A DNA stretch of 28,040 bases from CAZCAC01 sp964496575 (GTDB lineage: Bacteria; Planctomycetota; UBA1135; GCA-002686595). The stretch lies in assembly GCA_964496575.1 (NCBI GenBank), contig CAZCAC010000115.1, positions 1-28,040 of the forward strand, in the 5' to 3' direction. Under the pieces are notes generated by a model. It was not told the origin of the DNA. It made no database searches and worked only from the letters and a program-made list of their open reading frames with translations. The translations under genes and the position numbers were made by a program. Every line of letters begins with the position of its first letter. Position 1 is the stretch's first letter. Below, in pieces: positions 1-7,964 of this stretch.

Positions 1-2
1 AG

Positions 3-275
3 CGGATGGTCCCTGTCCTGATGACGGCGCTGACCAGCGGCATCGCGCTGGTACCGCTGGCGCTCTCCCCCGATACGCCCGGCCGCGAGATCCTGTATCC
101 CGTGGCGACGGTCATCATCAGTGGACTCATCTCGAGCACGTTGCTCGACTTCCTGGTTCGTCCCGCGTTGTTCTGGACGTTCGGCCGAAAGGCGGCCGAG
201 CGCGCGATGGCCCGACCCGGCTCGCCGGACCGCGCCAGTCAGCGATTCATCGAGGAGTTTGGAGGAGGAAAGTGA
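3..275 (+). CDS. Heavy-metal efflux RND pump (CusA/CzcA family), C-terminal end, 5' truncated by window
   Basis: This is the last ~91 codons of an inner-membrane RND transporter; the reading frame is open to the window edge, so the real start lies outside. The visible stretch RMVPVLMTALTSGIALVPLA followed by a second hydrophobic segment (VATVIISGLISSTLLDFLV) and RPALFW is the usual ending of heavy-metal-efflux (HME) RND pumps, where the last two transmembrane helices end in a short cytoplasmic tail. Such pumps export Cu/Ag or Co/Zn/Cd by proton antiport with an adaptor and an outer-membrane channel. The metal cannot be told from this fragment. Its stop overlaps the start of the following adaptor-like gene by one base (TGATG), so the two are translationally coupled. 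Confidence 0.9.
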   Translation, partial: RMVPVLMTALTSGIALVPLALSPDTPGREILYPVATVIISGLISSTLLDFLVRPALFWTFGRKAAERAMARPGSPDRASQRFIEEFGGGK

Positions 276-1414
276 TGAAGAAGAGTGATCTGATCTCGAT
301 CGTTACCGGCGTCGCCGGTTCTTACCTGTTTGCCGCGGCGATCTTCCTGGCCGGCTGCGGCGGGGATCTGGACGGTGAGGGTACGGACGCTGTCGCTCCC
401 GACGATTCCGGACACGGCCACGCGCACGAGGCCGGCGCCCACGGCGGCGAGATCATGGGGCTGGCCAACGGCGAGGTGCACGTCGAGTTCGTGCTCGACG
501 AGAGCAAGGAGCGCGTCGACCTGTACCTCTTGGGGGCAGATGGAAAGACGGCCCTGGAAAGCGCGGTCGCCCCGTCGATCAACATCCGGGTCGGCGGGGT
601 GCCGAAACAGATCGCCACGGCTCCCGCGGGAGGGGTCTCACCGGCCTCCCACTTCACTGCCACCGATCCGGCCTTCGCCGACCATCACCTCGACGGGCAG
701 CTGGTGATCTCGGCCGGGGGCAAGCAGTACTTCGCCAATCTGGTCCCGCACGAACACGAGGACGAACACGTGCACGCCGAGAACGCGATCAGCTTCACGG
801 AGTGGACGGACAAGTGCGAGTGGTTCGTCGAGCTGGAGACGCCCGAGGTCGGACACGCGGTCGAGTTCGCGGCTCACGTCACCCTGCTCGAGTCCTTTCA
901 GGCGGTCACCGCCGGGACGTTCCGGGTCGAGGCGAGCGCGGGAGGCGAAACCGCGTCCACGTCCGCCGACTCCCCGGTTCGCCCGGGGATCTACACCCCG
1001 TCGATCTCCTTCCCCACTGCAGGGACGTGGAAGCTGAGCCTGACCTTCGACGGCCACGGCATCACCGACACGGTGGAGTGGACGGTCACCGTCCACGAAG
1101 CGGGGAAGGTCCCCGATCCCGCCGAGGATCCCGCCGGCGTGATCTCCTTCTTGAAAGAGCAACAGTGGAAGATCCCGTTCGCGACGGTGATGGTCCCGGA
1201 GGCGGCGGACGGACTCCTCACCGTACCGGCGAGCTCGGTCCTCGACGACGCGGGCGCGAAGGTCGTGGTGGTCCAGCTGGGGGGCGAGTCGTTCGCCCTC
1301 CGGGTCGTCGAGATCGTCGCCCTGAGCGGCGAGGTGGTCCAGCTCACCGCCGGGCCGGTCGCCGGGCAACGGGTCGTCACCAGGGGCGGGGCGGCCGTCG
1401 TAGGTGCGAAGTAG
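275..1414 (+). CDS. RND adaptor-related lipoprotein lacking the central adaptor domains
   Basis: The protein has about 379 residues. I chose ATG 275 because a strong GGAGGAGG lies at about 261-268; GTG 272 is the alternative. A signal peptide ends in a lipobox (LAGC, Cys28), so it is probably a periplasm-facing lipoprotein. A His-rich patch (GHGHAHEAGAHGG, about residues 44-56) may bind metal. Two beta-rich segments follow (about 57-165 and 172-275), resembling the N-terminal sensor-like regions of CusB-type adaptors. The FLKEQQWKIPFAT motif (about 292-304) normally precedes the barrel-sandwich and alpha-hairpin of an adaptor. Here it runs almost directly into the C-terminal membrane-proximal-like part (LLTVPASSVLDDAG to VTRGG), so roughly 200 family residues are missing with no frameshift. 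It may be a metal-sensing accessory or a decayed adaptor. It sits downstream of the pump gene. Confidence 0.7.
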   Translation: MKKSDLISIVTGVAGSYLFAAAIFLAGCGGDLDGEGTDAVAPDDSGHGHAHEAGAHGGEIMGLANGEVHVEFVLDESKERVDLYLLGADGKTALESAVAPSINIRVGGVPKQIATAPAGGVSPASHFTATDPAFADHHLDGQLVISAGGKQYFANLVPHEHEDEHVHAENAISFTEWTDKCEWFVELETPEVGHAVEFAAHVTLLESFQAVTAGTFRVEASAGGETASTSADSPVRPGIYTPSISFPTAGTWKLSLTFDGHGITDTVEWTVTVHEAGKVPDPAEDPAGVISFLKEQQWKIPFATVMVPEAADGLLTVPASSVLDDAGAKVVVVQLGGESFALRVVEIVALSGEVVQLTAGPVAGQRVVTRGGAAVVGAK

Positions 1415-1428
1415 TACGGTACCGTACT
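1413..1428. other. 16-bp perfect palindrome between convergent genes
   Basis: AGTACGGTACCGTACT is a perfect 16-bp palindrome. It begins inside the stop codon of the adaptor-like gene and ends 5 bp before the convergent gene's stop. It has no loop and no T-run, so it is not a standard intrinsic terminator, although its position between two convergent ends would suit one. A dimeric protein site is the other reading. Confidence 0.5.
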
Positions 1429-1433
1429 GTCGA

Positions 1434-2429
1434 TCAAGGACCCCAGGTCACCGCCAATCCGTTCGAGGCATTGAAGTCCGTTCCGCAGGGCGACGCGGTC
1501 GGGTTGCGGTACCAGCACTGATAGTACTTGGTGTCCCCGGCCAGGATGTTCCCGGCCTTCGCCGAGATCGTCTGCGCGTACCCCGAGGTGTCGGAGTAGC
1601 CGCTGGCGTCGGAGAAGCGGACACCGAGGCGCTTCAGCTGGCCGCCGGCGCACTGCAGCCCGTCCCCCCAGAGGACGCCCGGGGATAGGTCGTTGTTGGC
1701 CTGGAAGTACAGGCCGCTGTTGTTCGGCTCCAGGCCGGTGGTCGCCAGCACCACGGTGTCGGCACCGAGGCTGGGCTCGCCATCTCCGGTCAGCTGTGCC
1801 CCTGATGCGAACACGCCGTTGGCACAACCGGAACCGGGGACGCTGCCGTCGTTGTCGTTGCCGCAGGGACAGGGCGTGCCGCTGCCGAGGTCGCCGAAGC
1901 AATAGGGCGTGCCGATCGAACCCGCGTCGTTGTAGGCGAGGTAGTCGATGTTGAAATCGCCGACGAAGTCGAGCTGGAGCTCGTCGAAGACCAGGTCGGT
2001 GAAGCCGAAGTAGTTGTTCGGCTGGTACTGATCGGACAGGTTGGAGAAGGAATCCACCACGGCGCCACCGAGCATGGCCCGGAAGACCGAGGGCTGGCTC
2101 TGGCCGATCTGGTGGTAGGCGAAGCTCAGGTCGGTGATCGGGTTGTCGAACTTGATCGTCAGCGTATCGGGGGGCCCGGAGAAGTCGTTCGTCAGGAAGC
2201 CTCCGACCATGTTGTTGACCGAGCTGGTCGTGTAGTACCTCGTGTGCGAGAACGTGAGCCCGGGGAACTCCGTGGTGATGACGGTGAAGTTCGGATACAG
2301 GTCCGCGCCGAAGTCGGTCACGTGGTCGGTGCCGGACAGTCCGTTCATCTGGGCGATGATCTGTCCTGCTGATGCTGTCGTCGAGGCCAGGATCAGGGCG
2401 AGCGGGGCGGCCAGAAGAGTGATGCGCAT
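1434..2429 (-). CDS. Secreted protein with the planctomycete-type Cys-containing C-terminal domain
   Basis: The protein has 331 residues. The start at 2429 is chosen because it opens directly with a signal peptide (MRITLLAAPLALILASTTASA) cleaved near residue 21; an upstream in-frame ATG at 2483 would only add 18 non-signal residues. The N-terminal ~150 residues are beta-rich (DTLTIKFDNPITDLSFAYHQ, FTDLVFDELQLDF), like jelly-roll or carbohydrate-binding modules, but I cannot name the family. From about residue 177 comes a domain with CPCGNDNDGS, GCANG, NSGLYFQ, WGDGLQCAGG, CWYR, PCGTDFN and SNGLAVTW. The same domain ends the FG-GAP protein at 13743-16271. Its location at the C-terminus of otherwise unrelated exported proteins suggests a sorting or anchoring role, which is inference. 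Confidence 0.8.
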   Translation of the reverse strand: MRITLLAAPLALILASTTASAGQIIAQMNGLSGTDHVTDFGADLYPNFTVITTEFPGLTFSHTRYYTTSSVNNMVGGFLTNDFSGPPDTLTIKFDNPITDLSFAYHQIGQSQPSVFRAMLGGAVVDSFSNLSDQYQPNNYFGFTDLVFDELQLDFVGDFNIDYLAYNDAGSIGTPYCFGDLGSGTPCPCGNDNDGSVPGSGCANGVFASGAQLTGDGEPSLGADTVVLATTGLEPNNSGLYFQANNDLSPGVLWGDGLQCAGGQLKRLGVRFSDASGYSDTSGYAQTISAKAGNILAGDTKYYQCWYRNPTASPCGTDFNASNGLAVTWGP

Positions 2430-2458
2430 GGTGTCGTCCAGTTTCGAGGGTCCGCGGG

Positions 2459-2478
2459 ACAGAGTGTGCTCACTCTGT
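2459..2478. promoter_or_regulatory. Inverted repeat upstream of the 1434-2429 gene
   Basis: ACAGAGTG-TGCT-CACTCTGT is a perfect 8-bp inverted repeat with a 4-nt loop, 30 bp upstream of the ATG of the minus-strand secreted-protein gene. It has no T-tract on either side. It could be an operator or a 5'-leader hairpin; no function is shown. Confidence 0.35.
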
Positions 2479-2772
2479 AGCATACCGGATCACCTCGAAC
2501 CGGGCCGGCCTGTCCAGGTTTCTACGATCATTGAGGACGTTCACCTCGCGATTCAACCGGGTCCTACCTTCGGGTCGGCATCCCCCACGATCATCTCGTG
2601 AATCCTCCGGATCGGCTTCCACGCGCCGTCCATCAGGTTGGAGAGGATCACCACGTTGATCTCCCGCGCGGGGAAGTGGCGGATCATCCTGCTGGTCGAG
2701 CTCCTCGAGGTACTGCGCCAGCGCCTTCACGGATCGCTCCTCCCGGCTCTGGTTCGATCCCATTCGGCTCAT
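2470..2772 (-). CDS. Possible small ORF overlapping the hydrolase remnant
   Basis: The ATG at 2772 overlaps the stop of the upstream gene (ATGA) and opens a 100-codon frame. Its first ~27 residues (MSRMGSNQSREERSVKALAQ then YLEELDQ) look like an ordinary charged helix. The rest is Arg/Asp-rich and runs antisense-like through the hydrolase remnant in another frame, so it is unlikely to be a genuine protein sequence. It may be the N-terminus of a truncated small gene of the same operon. I do not recognise it. Confidence 0.25.
   Translation of the reverse strand: MSRMGSNQSREERSVKALAQYLEELDQQDDPPLPRAGDQRGDPLQPDGRRVEADPEDSRDDRGGCRPEGRTRLNREVNVLNDRRNLDRPARFEVIRYATE
2553..2706 (-). pseudogene. C-terminal remnant of a beta-lactamase-like serine hydrolase
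   Basis: Reading the minus strand to the TGA at 2553-2555 gives SRMIRHFPAREINVV then ILSNLMDGAWKPIRRIHEMI. This is the usual C-terminal signature of class C beta-lactamase/serine hydrolase-family proteins (FP..xxNVVxLSN...). Nothing upstream in this frame looks like the rest of such a protein, and no Ser-x-x-Lys or Tyr-x-Asn region is present. About 45-50 codons survive. The preceding gene's stop (2769) and a short overlapping ORF abut it, so the fragment appears to be the scar of a deletion that removed most of the hydrolase gene. Confidence 0.55.
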
Positions 2773-4022
2773 CGAGGCGCCTCGCTGAGCTTCGTCCACT
2801 CGATCGATCCACGCGAGGCCGCCCCCGGTTTCACGGCCACGCTCAACATGGCGCCGGTGAGGTTCGCCTCGACGGTGAGCTCGCACTCGTACGTCGGACT
2901 GTCCTTCGTCAGCGACGAAGACCGGGTGTCCGCGACCGCGGACCGGCCCTCGGCGAGCAGTCGTACCCGCGTGATGCCAAGCTCACCGCCGTGCGTCCGC
3001 CGGAGGCGGAGGCGGTAGGTGCCCGGCTCCAGCGAGGTGGAAAAGTCCTCGATCGTCCACTCCGACTCCTTCGAATCGGTGTGTCGGTCCACCCAGCCGA
3101 AGGCCATCGAGGGTCCCCCGTGGTGGCGCAGGTAGAGGCGCATCCCGGCACGACCGCAGACCGACTCCGGAGCGGCGCGCCACGCCGCCTCGAAGCTCGC
3201 GCCCGCCTGCGACTCGTGCCCCTCCCAGCGTCGGTACGCGCTGCCGAGCGCCAGGTGGATCACGCCCCGCTGCTCCTCGGTATACGCGGGGTTGGCGAGC
3301 ATCTCCCGAAGGCGTTGCTCCGCCTCGGCGCCCTGGCCCGCCTTCGCCTCGTCGGTCGCCTGCTTCACCAGCGCGTTCCAGCTCGGGAACGTCAAGCGCG
3401 CGAGATAGCCGGCCTCGTCCTCCGGGTCGAGCCGCTTCACGTCGTCGAGCAGACTCGCCACGCGACGGAGCGGCAGGCGGTCGCGAGCGATCAAGAGGTC
3501 GAGCTCGCGCGCGGCATCCCCCGCCTCACGGGCCGCGGCGAGGTCCTCGTCGAAGCCCTTCCACGTGCGACAGCAGGCGGCGAGCTCGAGCAGGGCGAGC
3601 CGCGCCGCGTCCTGGGTCTTCGGCAGGTCGCGACCCTGCCGGACACCGAGCGAGGAGCCGTCCGGCGCATAGGCCAGCACCGCGGGGTAGGTATGCAGGC
3701 CGCTGTCCTTCTTCACCCAACCCTCGTTCCGCTGCTCGTTCACGCGCCGGGTCTGCTCCCCGGGATCCTGCAGGACGTCGACGTCGGCGAGGACGATCCC
3801 CGCCCCCACCGCCTCCGCGAAGGCGACATCCTTCCAGACGCCCTCGAACACCTGCTCGCCGAAGGGGTGCCAGTCGGAGCCGTGAACGAGGACCAGGAGC
3901 ACCGCATCGCGCTCGACCGAGAGCGCCCGCCCCTCGGAGAAGGAGAGCGATTCGCCGCCGAGGGCGAGGGACGAGGTCAGGAAGCTGGCAGCCGCGAGGC
4001 GAAGGAAGGCGGGGCGACTCAT
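2769..4022 (-). CDS. Secreted thioredoxin-like protein without CxxC, with C-terminal beta-rich domain
   Basis: The protein has 417 residues. A signal peptide (MSRPAFLRLAAASFLTSSLALG) is followed by a thioredoxin-fold segment (about 40-135: AVLLVLVHGSDWHPFGE ... IVLADVDV ... GLHTYPAVLAYAPDGS). The redox motif has been replaced by W51-HPFG, so it cannot work as a dithiol oxidoreductase. A helical, TPR-like middle (about 140-290) and a C-terminal beta-rich domain (about 300-417: GPSMAFGWVDRHTD, LEPGTYRLRLRR) follow. The start codon directly abuts the upstream stop (TGAATG), with AGGAGG inside the end of the upstream gene, so translation is coupled to the transglutaminase/discoidin gene. The two products probably act together outside the cytoplasm. 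The molecular role is unknown. Confidence 0.7.
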   Translation of the reverse strand: MSRPAFLRLAAASFLTSSLALGGESLSFSEGRALSVERDAVLLVLVHGSDWHPFGEQVFEGVWKDVAFAEAVGAGIVLADVDVLQDPGEQTRRVNEQRNEGWVKKDSGLHTYPAVLAYAPDGSSLGVRQGRDLPKTQDAARLALLELAACCRTWKGFDEDLAAAREAGDAARELDLLIARDRLPLRRVASLLDDVKRLDPEDEAGYLARLTFPSWNALVKQATDEAKAGQGAEAEQRLREMLANPAYTEEQRGVIHLALGSAYRRWEGHESQAGASFEAAWRAAPESVCGRAGMRLYLRHHGGPSMAFGWVDRHTDSKESEWTIEDFSTSLEPGTYRLRLRRTHGGELGITRVRLLAEGRSAVADTRSSSLTKDSPTYECELTVEANLTGAMLSVAVKPGAASRGSIEWTKLSEAPR

Positions 4023-6026
4023 TCAACTCCTCCTGCGCCCGTAGACCAGGAAGCGACGTAGGTGCAGGCAGTTCGAGTCCTTGGCGATGCGCACCCAGCT
4101 GCAGCGGTGTCGTTCGCCCTCGAAGCCGACGCGGTAGATCGCGTGAGTCCCCTCGAGCGCGCCGATCGGTTCCCAGCTCTCACCGTCGGAGCTGATCTCG
4201 ATCCGGCTCCCCCCGGCGCGCCACATGTTCCCGCCGGCGCGGTTCTGGATGACGATCCCGGTGAGCTCGGCGTGATGCTCGAGGCGCACGGCGATGAAGG
4301 ACGCGCCGTTGTCGGTGTGGCAGTGGCCGCCGTGCTCGCCGAGCACGCCCCAGTGGTGCTCGGGAGAGTCCCAGCGGTTGCCGCGACCGGAGACTTGCAG
4401 CAGACCGCCGTCGGAGAGGAGCTTCCCCTCGAACGGCTCGATCCCGTCCATTGGCTGCGGCTCGGAGAGGCGCGAGGCGGCCTTGCCGATCGCCTGGAAG
4501 GTGCTCACGTCGCCTCGCGTCGCGGCTTCGGGAATCGTCGTCCGTGCGAGCTGCTTCAGCGCCGCCGCCGCCCCGTCCTGTTCGGAGCGCATCGCCCGCA
4601 GGAGGCTCTTCAGCACGTCGTTCCACTCCTTCGAATCGGGGTCGTGCCTGCCGAGGAGCCACGCGACGCAGGCGGGCCCGAACGCGGAGGACTCGATCAG
4701 CTCCCGGCTCATCACGGGGATCAGTCGAGCCTGCTCCTTCGCATCGAGGCGGGCGAAGATCCAGTTCCACGCACTCTCGACGTCCCAGCGGCCGCCGCCC
4801 CAGCTGTCGCAGCTCTGGATCCAGCGGAGGAAGAGGCGGCGCTTGTCCGCCTCGGTCAGGCCGTTCAGCAGCTTCGGGTAGACGCGCCCGGACAGGATCC
4901 TCCAGGCGGGCTCCTCGTGGTCCTCCAGTCCGTCGAGCAGCGCGTCGTGGTAGTCGCGCCACCAGCCTTCGTCCTGCGAGGTGCGCTCGCCGAAGGAGGC
5001 CCACTCCAACCAGAGCTCGTAGTGGAGCCCGTGCGCAGCGAGCGCCCGTCGCCAGTACGCATCGGCCCGGACGAGATCACCGTCTCGCTCGCAACCGTGG
5101 GCCTGGCGCGCGAAGTCACCCGCCTTCCGCACCTTGCGCGTCACCCGGAAGCACGCCTCGGTGAGCATCAGGCCGGGCCAGGTCGCTTCGTGGAAGCTCG
5201 TGTGCATCCCGCGCTTCCAGGAGAGCGAGTAGGCGGGCTGCCAGGTCGTGTCGTCGATCTTGACCGCGTAGGCGCAGTGTCCCGGCTCGCCCATGGTCGT
5301 CGCGGGGATGCCGTTGGCCATTGCGGCGGACGCGCCGAGGTTCGACAGGGCGCCGCACACTCCTCCGACGTCGATCGCCATCTCGGGTCCGCACGAGTAC
5401 GAACCCTGGAACGGCAGGTAGTAGGCCGGACCCTGAACGCTGTCGCCGAGGCTGCTGAACGAGCGGTAGGGAGCCTGCCAGCAGGCGTGGACGTACTCGC
5501 GCCGCGGCCAGCAGATCTCCTCGCGCAGGAACTCGAGCGCCTCGGCGTCCGCGAACCCCCTCCACTGGCACCCGCGCGCGAGGTATCGACGCTCCCAGGT
5601 CGCGAGGCCCTCGTAGCAGGCGTTGAGGAGCCCCGCCGCGTGGCTGTCGCGGTAGTACTCGTACCGCTTCCTCATCCAGTCGGCGTCGTAGTCCGTCATG
5701 CCCTTGGCCAGGGCGCAGGCCGTCGCCATCGCCCGGTCGACCGACCGCCGCCGGAGCCCGGGGTCCCGGCTCCACAGATCTTCGAGGAAGACGAGCACCA
5801 CGTCCGCGCGACGCACGGGCCCCGAGTCCAGGAGATCGCGCAGCCAGGCCTCATCGCGCTCCAGCTCGCGGAGGAATTGCGCGCCGCTCTCGGTGCCCTG
5901 TATGGCCTCCCAGGCCTCGCTCCCGACGCGGCGCTCGAGGTCGGCGAAGAGCCGGGCGCGATTCAGTGGGGACGCGACGGCGGCGATCGCCGCGAGCAGA
6001 AGGGGGACGACCTGGGGGAGCACCAT
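4023..6026 (-). CDS. Secreted transglutaminase-like protein with C-terminal discoidin (F5/8 type C-like) domain
   Basis: The protein has 667 residues. It opens with a short hydrophobic N-terminus (MVLPQVVPLLLAAIAAVAS), probably a signal peptide. A helical region of about 200 residues leads to a transglutaminase/protease-fold core: GGVCGALSNLG (Cys224), then GEPGHCAYAVKIDDTTW (His250). The usual Asp after the His strand (W..vDpT) is not obvious: W262-QPAYS stands there, so the third catalytic residue is uncertain. Residues about 540-665 form a galactose-binding/discoidin-like domain (GASFIAVRLEHHAELTGIVI, SRIEISSDGESWEPIG, WVRIA). It is first in a two-gene minus-strand unit with the thioredoxin-like gene and is divergent from the gene at 6180. 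Cell-surface protein or peptidoglycan modification is one guess; I cannot name a substrate. Confidence 0.7.
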   Translation of the reverse strand: MVLPQVVPLLLAAIAAVASPLNRARLFADLERRVGSEAWEAIQGTESGAQFLRELERDEAWLRDLLDSGPVRRADVVLVFLEDLWSRDPGLRRRSVDRAMATACALAKGMTDYDADWMRKRYEYYRDSHAAGLLNACYEGLATWERRYLARGCQWRGFADAEALEFLREEICWPRREYVHACWQAPYRSFSSLGDSVQGPAYYLPFQGSYSCGPEMAIDVGGVCGALSNLGASAAMANGIPATTMGEPGHCAYAVKIDDTTWQPAYSLSWKRGMHTSFHEATWPGLMLTEACFRVTRKVRKAGDFARQAHGCERDGDLVRADAYWRRALAAHGLHYELWLEWASFGERTSQDEGWWRDYHDALLDGLEDHEEPAWRILSGRVYPKLLNGLTEADKRRLFLRWIQSCDSWGGGRWDVESAWNWIFARLDAKEQARLIPVMSRELIESSAFGPACVAWLLGRHDPDSKEWNDVLKSLLRAMRSEQDGAAAALKQLARTTIPEAATRGDVSTFQAIGKAASRLSEPQPMDGIEPFEGKLLSDGGLLQVSGRGNRWDSPEHHWGVLGEHGGHCHTDNGASFIAVRLEHHAELTGIVIQNRAGGNMWRAGGSRIEISSDGESWEPIGALEGTHAIYRVGFEGERHRCSWVRIAKDSNCLHLRRFLVYGRRRS

Positions 6027-6179
6027 GGGTCCAGGATACGGGGGAGCGCGCGACTCCGTCCTGGTTCCCGGTTTTGCCGGCGAGATCCGTAGCCCCCTCC
6101 CGGCCTCGGAGGTAGCGGATTTCGGTCCCGCCCCATCCCGAGACCGACCCGCGATTCACGAGATCGCGCCGGGAGGACC

Positions 6180-7217
6180 ATGAAAACCCTGCTCTCCACG
6201 CTTCTCTTGCCCGTGCTCTTCCTGCCCTCTTCGATGCCGGCCGGTGGAGCCACCGAGGCGGACGAGCTCGTTTCCGTCGGGGAACCGTTCCCCGCATTCC
6301 ACTTCAAGAACCTGCTGCGAGGGGATGGTCGAGATCGACTCTCGCAGTTCCGCGGGCAGCCGGTGCTGCTCGCCTGGTGCTCCACCGTCTTCGCCGGGAT
6401 GGAGGCCGCCAAGGTCTCGGTGAAGGCCGAGCGCGACTTCGCCGACTGGGGGCTGGTTCCCATCCTGATGGAGATCAAGCGTCACGACGAGACCTACATC
6501 GAGGCGCTGGCCCTGACCGAGATCCCCGGCTCCACCTGCCGGCTGATGAAGACCCACAAGCTGGGCATCGCCTGGGAGAAGAAGCGCGGACTCCCACCGT
6601 ACGTCGCGCTGATCGGAGTCGACGGCACGCTCCTGTACGCGGGGAGCTACCAGTCCTTCTCCACGGTGAAGAAGCTGCTCAAGAAGGAGGTCGCCCGGCT
6701 GCGCAAGGGCTGGGGCGACGATCGGACGGCCCGCAAGGCCCGCGCCCTGGCCTATGGGAAGCGCGAGCTGGGCAGGGCCCACACGCTCCTGCAGGAAGCG
6801 CTGCGCGAGGACGCCGCGAACGAGGAGCTGACCGAGCTGTGTGCCGAGCTCGTCGCTCGCTACGAGTCGACCACGAAGGCCGTCTCGTTCCTCATCGAGG
6901 ATGGCCGTCCCCGAGAGGCCCGCGAGGTGGCCGAGCGGCTCGCCGACTCGGTCGCCGACCATCCCACGTGGGCGCCCGAGGTCGTCGAGTTGCAGCAGCG
7001 CTTCGCCACCGAAGGGCTGCTCACCGAGCTGGCTCTCGAGAAGAAGCTCGACAAGCTGCTCGAGCCGATTCAGGCCAGGGCTCCCCGCGAGGGACTGGCC
7101 GAGAAGGTCAGTCGATTCGCCGAGGAAGCCTCGGGCAGTCGCGTCGGCGTGCGCGCCGAGCGGCTGGCCAGGGTGATCGACTTCGCCGTGAAGGAGAAGC
7201 TGAAGGTCGAGCGGTAG
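6180..7217 (+). CDS. Secreted thioredoxin/TlpA-like protein with a single remaining active-site Cys
   Basis: The protein has 345 residues. GGGAGG precedes the ATG. A signal peptide (MKTLLSTLLLPVLFLPSSMPAGG) is followed by a TlpA/AhpC-type thioredoxin fold: VGEPFPAFHFKNLL, RLSQFRGQPVLLAWCSTV, then PPYVALIGVDGTLLYAG. The CxxC motif is reduced to C67-STV: the first Cys is kept and the resolving Cys is lost. The C-terminal half (about 180-345) is helical and charged, possibly TPR-like. It is transcribed divergently from the transglutaminase gene across a 153-bp gap, and resembles the 2769-4022 protein in general plan. It might be a monothiol (peroxiredoxin-like) enzyme or a binding protein. Confidence 0.7.
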   Translation: MKTLLSTLLLPVLFLPSSMPAGGATEADELVSVGEPFPAFHFKNLLRGDGRDRLSQFRGQPVLLAWCSTVFAGMEAAKVSVKAERDFADWGLVPILMEIKRHDETYIEALALTEIPGSTCRLMKTHKLGIAWEKKRGLPPYVALIGVDGTLLYAGSYQSFSTVKKLLKKEVARLRKGWGDDRTARKARALAYGKRELGRAHTLLQEALREDAANEELTELCAELVARYESTTKAVSFLIEDGRPREAREVAERLADSVADHPTWAPEVVELQQRFATEGLLTELALEKKLDKLLEPIQARAPREGLAEKVSRFAEEASGSRVGVRAERLARVIDFAVKEKLKVER

Positions 7218-7358
7218 CAGTCGAGGCCGACCGCCCGGGCCGGATCGTCCCCGCGTCGTCGCAGGCGTGGGCGGGACGACCCGTGTTGCTGTTGGAGCCG
7301 GGGGGCCACCGCGACACTATTCCCTGGACATCGATTCCGTTCCCGACATGCTATCGGC

Positions 7359-7958
7359 GTGGAACGGGCGACGAGCGACATCCCGCAGCGGAAGAGACCC
7401 TGGGTGGGTCTCGCCGTTCTGGTGATCGGTGCCGCGGCGCTCCTGGGGCGAGCCCTTTCCGAGGCCTGGATCGGCGAGGATGCCCTGATCACCTTCCGCA
7501 CCATCGACAACTTCGTCAACGGGTACGGGTTGCGCTGGAACGTCGACGAGAGGGTGCAGACGTACACGCACCCGCTCTGGCTGTTCCTGAATACGATCCC
7601 CTACGCGATCACCCGCGAGGTCCCCTACACCCTCGCGAGCGTCTGCCTGGTCTGCTCACTCGGGGCCTACTCGATCGTCGCGCGCCGATGTGTGAAGCGG
7701 CCGCTGCTCCTCTTGTTCGGGGTCTGTCTGCCGATCGCGGCCTCGCAGTCGCTGGTCTACTACAGCACGGCGGGGTTCGAGACTCCGCTCGGCTTCCTGC
7801 TGCTCGCGCTCTTCGCCGTGATCCTCCTGCCCGTGGAGCGCGATCGGCCCACCCGCTGGGGTTGGCTCGTCGCGGTCGCGGCGCTGGCCGCCGTGAATCG
7901 CCTGGACTACGTGCTGCTCGTCGCGCCGGCTTGCGCCTACGCCTGTCTCTGCGAGTGA
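7359..7958 (+). CDS. ZomB/AftB-like membrane glycosyltransferase, N-terminal part, ended by an in-frame TGA
   Basis: 199 residues from GTG 7359; no ATG is available in frame. There are several hydrophobic helices. The first loop carries GEDALITFRTIDNFVNGYGL and RWNVDERVQTYTHPLW, the hallmark of the ZomB/mycobacterial AftB-like GT-C family, where an acidic pair in the first extracytoplasmic loop is catalytic. The family is polyprenyl-phosphate-sugar dependent and acts at the outer face of the cytoplasmic membrane. The frame stops at TGA 7956-7958. The same frame reopens at once and continues to 8960 with the rest of the protein, giving about 530 residues in total, which fits a full-length family member. 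Confidence 0.75.
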   Translation: MERATSDIPQRKRPWVGLAVLVIGAAALLGRALSEAWIGEDALITFRTIDNFVNGYGLRWNVDERVQTYTHPLWLFLNTIPYAITREVPYTLASVCLVCSLGAYSIVARRCVKRPLLLLFGVCLPIAASQSLVYYSTAGFETPLGFLLLALFAVILLPVERDRPTRWGWLVAVAALAAVNRLDYVLLVAPACAYACLCE

Positions 7959-7964
7959 CGAGGG

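Noticed and set aside
2598..6092. Very long plus-strand open frames (487 and 676 codons) opposite the thioredoxin-like and transglutaminase genes
   Set aside because: They are antisense shadows of high-GC coding sequence: Arg/Pro/Gly-rich, no domain signature, no ribosome site. The minus-strand frames show signal peptides and recognisable folds.
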